From Elizabethkingia bruuniana (GTDB taxonomy: Bacteria; Bacteroidota; Bacteroidia; Flavobacteriales; Weeksellaceae): a stretch of DNA of 64,000 nucleotides. The stretch spans positions 3,472,001 through 3,536,000 of the forward strand of contig NZ_CP014337.1 of NCBI RefSeq assembly GCF_002024805.1, read 5' to 3'. Of the stretch, positions 63,037-64,000 are shown in pieces. The position numbers and the translations under genes are program-made. The notes under the pieces were generated by a model that saw nothing but the letters and a program-made list of their open reading frames with translations, searched no databases and was not told where the DNA came from. Position 1 is the stretch's first letter. Each line of letters starts with the position of its first letter.

Positions 63037-64000
63037 TTATCTATTTTTAGGTTTCGTATATACATCTGTACCGAAAGGAGTCATCGTTCTTTTACTGGCA
63101 ATAAAAGAATCAGCTCCGGAAGCAAGAGAATAAGCACCACGGCTTCTTGTAGAGGCTATTGCACTAGCTGCAGATGGCTGGAGCTGTCCTGTCGCTAATT
63201 TTATGGCACTGTCTAGGGCGGCATCTGATCTGTCACCAAACTCTTTAAGTTGTCCGGCATATTGTGCAGGCTGAATAACATAGTTTGGCAGTAATCCACC
63301 TTTCGATCCCACTTGTGGCGCTACACGATCTTTATTGTAGTATGCAAATGTAATAGGCTGTAATGCCCAGTTATGAGACAAATTTCTTCCTGCAGAGGAA
63401 TACATCGTCGGAGAGTCATATATCGTATTAGATCCTACAAACTTACCATAAGTTTCCTCTCCTACTGTAATTACACTGATATAGCGGCGCAGACAGTCTA
63501 TCGTCAGTTCACTTGCCGATGCAGTTCCACCACTTGTAAGAACATAAATTTTACTCAGATTTAAACTACCCGCTTCTGAACCTAAATATTTAGTCTCATT
63601 TTCTTCCAGATGTTTCTTATTAAAATCCATAATAACAAACGGAGAATTTGAGAACTGACCGGTTATAAGGCCACCAAGTGATACCGCCGTATCTACAAAG
63701 CCTCCACCATTATATCTTAAATCCAAAATAAGATCTGTAACTCCCTGGCTTTTTAAATTTCCAAATGCTGTAACAAGTTCACTATTACTATTCTGAAATG
63801 CGTTGTAAACAAGATAACCAATCTTTTTATTGCCTTCTGTAAAAACCTGTTGAGCGGCAACCGCATGCTCTACAAGATTATCCACAGCTGTAAGTGTAAT
63901 TGCAGGCTTTTCACCGGTAGTTGTTATTACACCAGAGCCAGGATCTCCACTAGCACTCTGAGCAAAAGTAACACTGAAACTATCACTTAATAGCTGGCCA
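63037..64000 (-). CDS. S41-family peptidase paralogue, 5' end cut by window edge
   Basis: At least 321 aa; the reading frame runs open to the right edge, so the N-terminus (signal, most of PDZ) is missing. The internal codon at 63885 is not a true start. The S41 domain is complete, with GGTASASELTID and EETYGKFVGS. It aligns closely with the S41 gene downstream, including DLRYNGGG, showing a recent duplication; both end with the same type of tail (YT/YIN after FGTDV or YGTDV). Confidence 0.88.
   Translation of the reverse strand, partial: GQLLSDSFSVTFAQSASGDPGSGVITTTGEKPAITLTAVDNLVEHAVAAQQVFTEGNKKIGYLVYNAFQNSNSELVTAFGNLKSQGVTDLILDLRYNGGGFVDTAVSLGGLITGQFSNSPFVIMDFNKKHLEENETKYLGSEAGSLNLSKIYVLTSGGTASASELTIDCLRRYISVITVGEETYGKFVGSNTIYDSPTMYSSAGRNLSHNWALQPITFAYYNKDRVAPQVGSKGGLLPNYVIQPAQYAGQLKEFGDRSDAALDSAIKLATGQLQPSAASAIASTRSRGAYSLASGADSFIASKRTMTPFGTDVYTKPKNR

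Overview
The window is a contiguous piece of a low-GC Bacteroidota chromosome, most likely Flavobacteriia of the family Weeksellaceae (Elizabethkingia or Chryseobacterium type). The evidence is: promoters of the Bacteroidota form TTTG-N17..20-TAnnTTTG; an alternative complex III operon (actABCDEF); rho next to a DUF4293 gene; a BamA/OmpH pair; a RprXY-like two-component pair; and many DUF families largely confined to the phylum. Genus assignment is inference. I see no prophage, insertion sequence, CRISPR array or plasmid gene; this is mainly core chromosome with a few accessory loci.

Layout. 1-3300 is an rRNA operon read leftwards (tandem promoters, 16S, tRNA-Ile, tRNA-Ala, start of 23S). 3578-8830 (minus) is ileS, a DksA/TraR-like gene, lspA and sanA, with large hairpins in two of the gaps. 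9068-16915 (plus) runs topA, a ureohydrolase-fold gene lacking metal ligands, a structured leader, uppS, bamA and ompH/skp: DNA topology, the lipid carrier and outer-membrane assembly. 16989-20048 (plus) holds a thioesterase, rfbD, a secreted unknown and trpS. 20098-25808 is a polyol (probably mannitol) locus: a LacI-type regulator diverges from a long-chain polyol dehydrogenase, an FHS-family MFS transporter, an outer-membrane beta-barrel protein and a fructokinase, with two identical 12-bp palindromic operators in the shared promoter region.

25964-29882 (minus) carries a HAD phosphatase, a 44-aa small gene behind an ECF sigma factor, an outer-membrane-like protein and rho with a long disordered insert. 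30051-32361 (plus) has a DUF4293 membrane protein and an MsbA-like ABC exporter, followed by a gene-free stretch with a degenerate array of hairpins. 32808-37811 (minus) holds OsmC, and then the lipid/proteolysis cluster rsfS-ftsH-LUD-cdsA-psd. 37880-41897 has birA (plus) and a minus operon of a Dpm1-like glycosyltransferase, a DUF4296 lipoprotein, tgt and an LptG-like permease. 41981-45883 (plus) has DUF4271, hemD, oligopeptidase B and a small unknown. 45936-49704 includes two small membrane proteins, the RprXY-like pair and a SPOR-domain protein.

49884-58264 (plus) is the complete alternative complex III operon, which oxidises menaquinol; no terminal oxidase lies beside it. 58341-61432 (plus) has a lipoprotein, apt, a TPR membrane protein and ribH. 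The right edge (61478 to the end, minus) holds two tandem S41 peptidase paralogues, the upstream one cut by the window edge.

Most notable: a 16S 3' end whose anti-Shine-Dalgarno sequence is altered; an IleRS with a GxHH active-site motif in place of HxGH (a form tied to very strong mupirocin resistance); a ureohydrolase paralogue that has lost its metal ligands; a potentially structured leader or 48-codon ORF before uppS-bamA-ompH; and promoter evidence that corrects the start codons of at least two genes.
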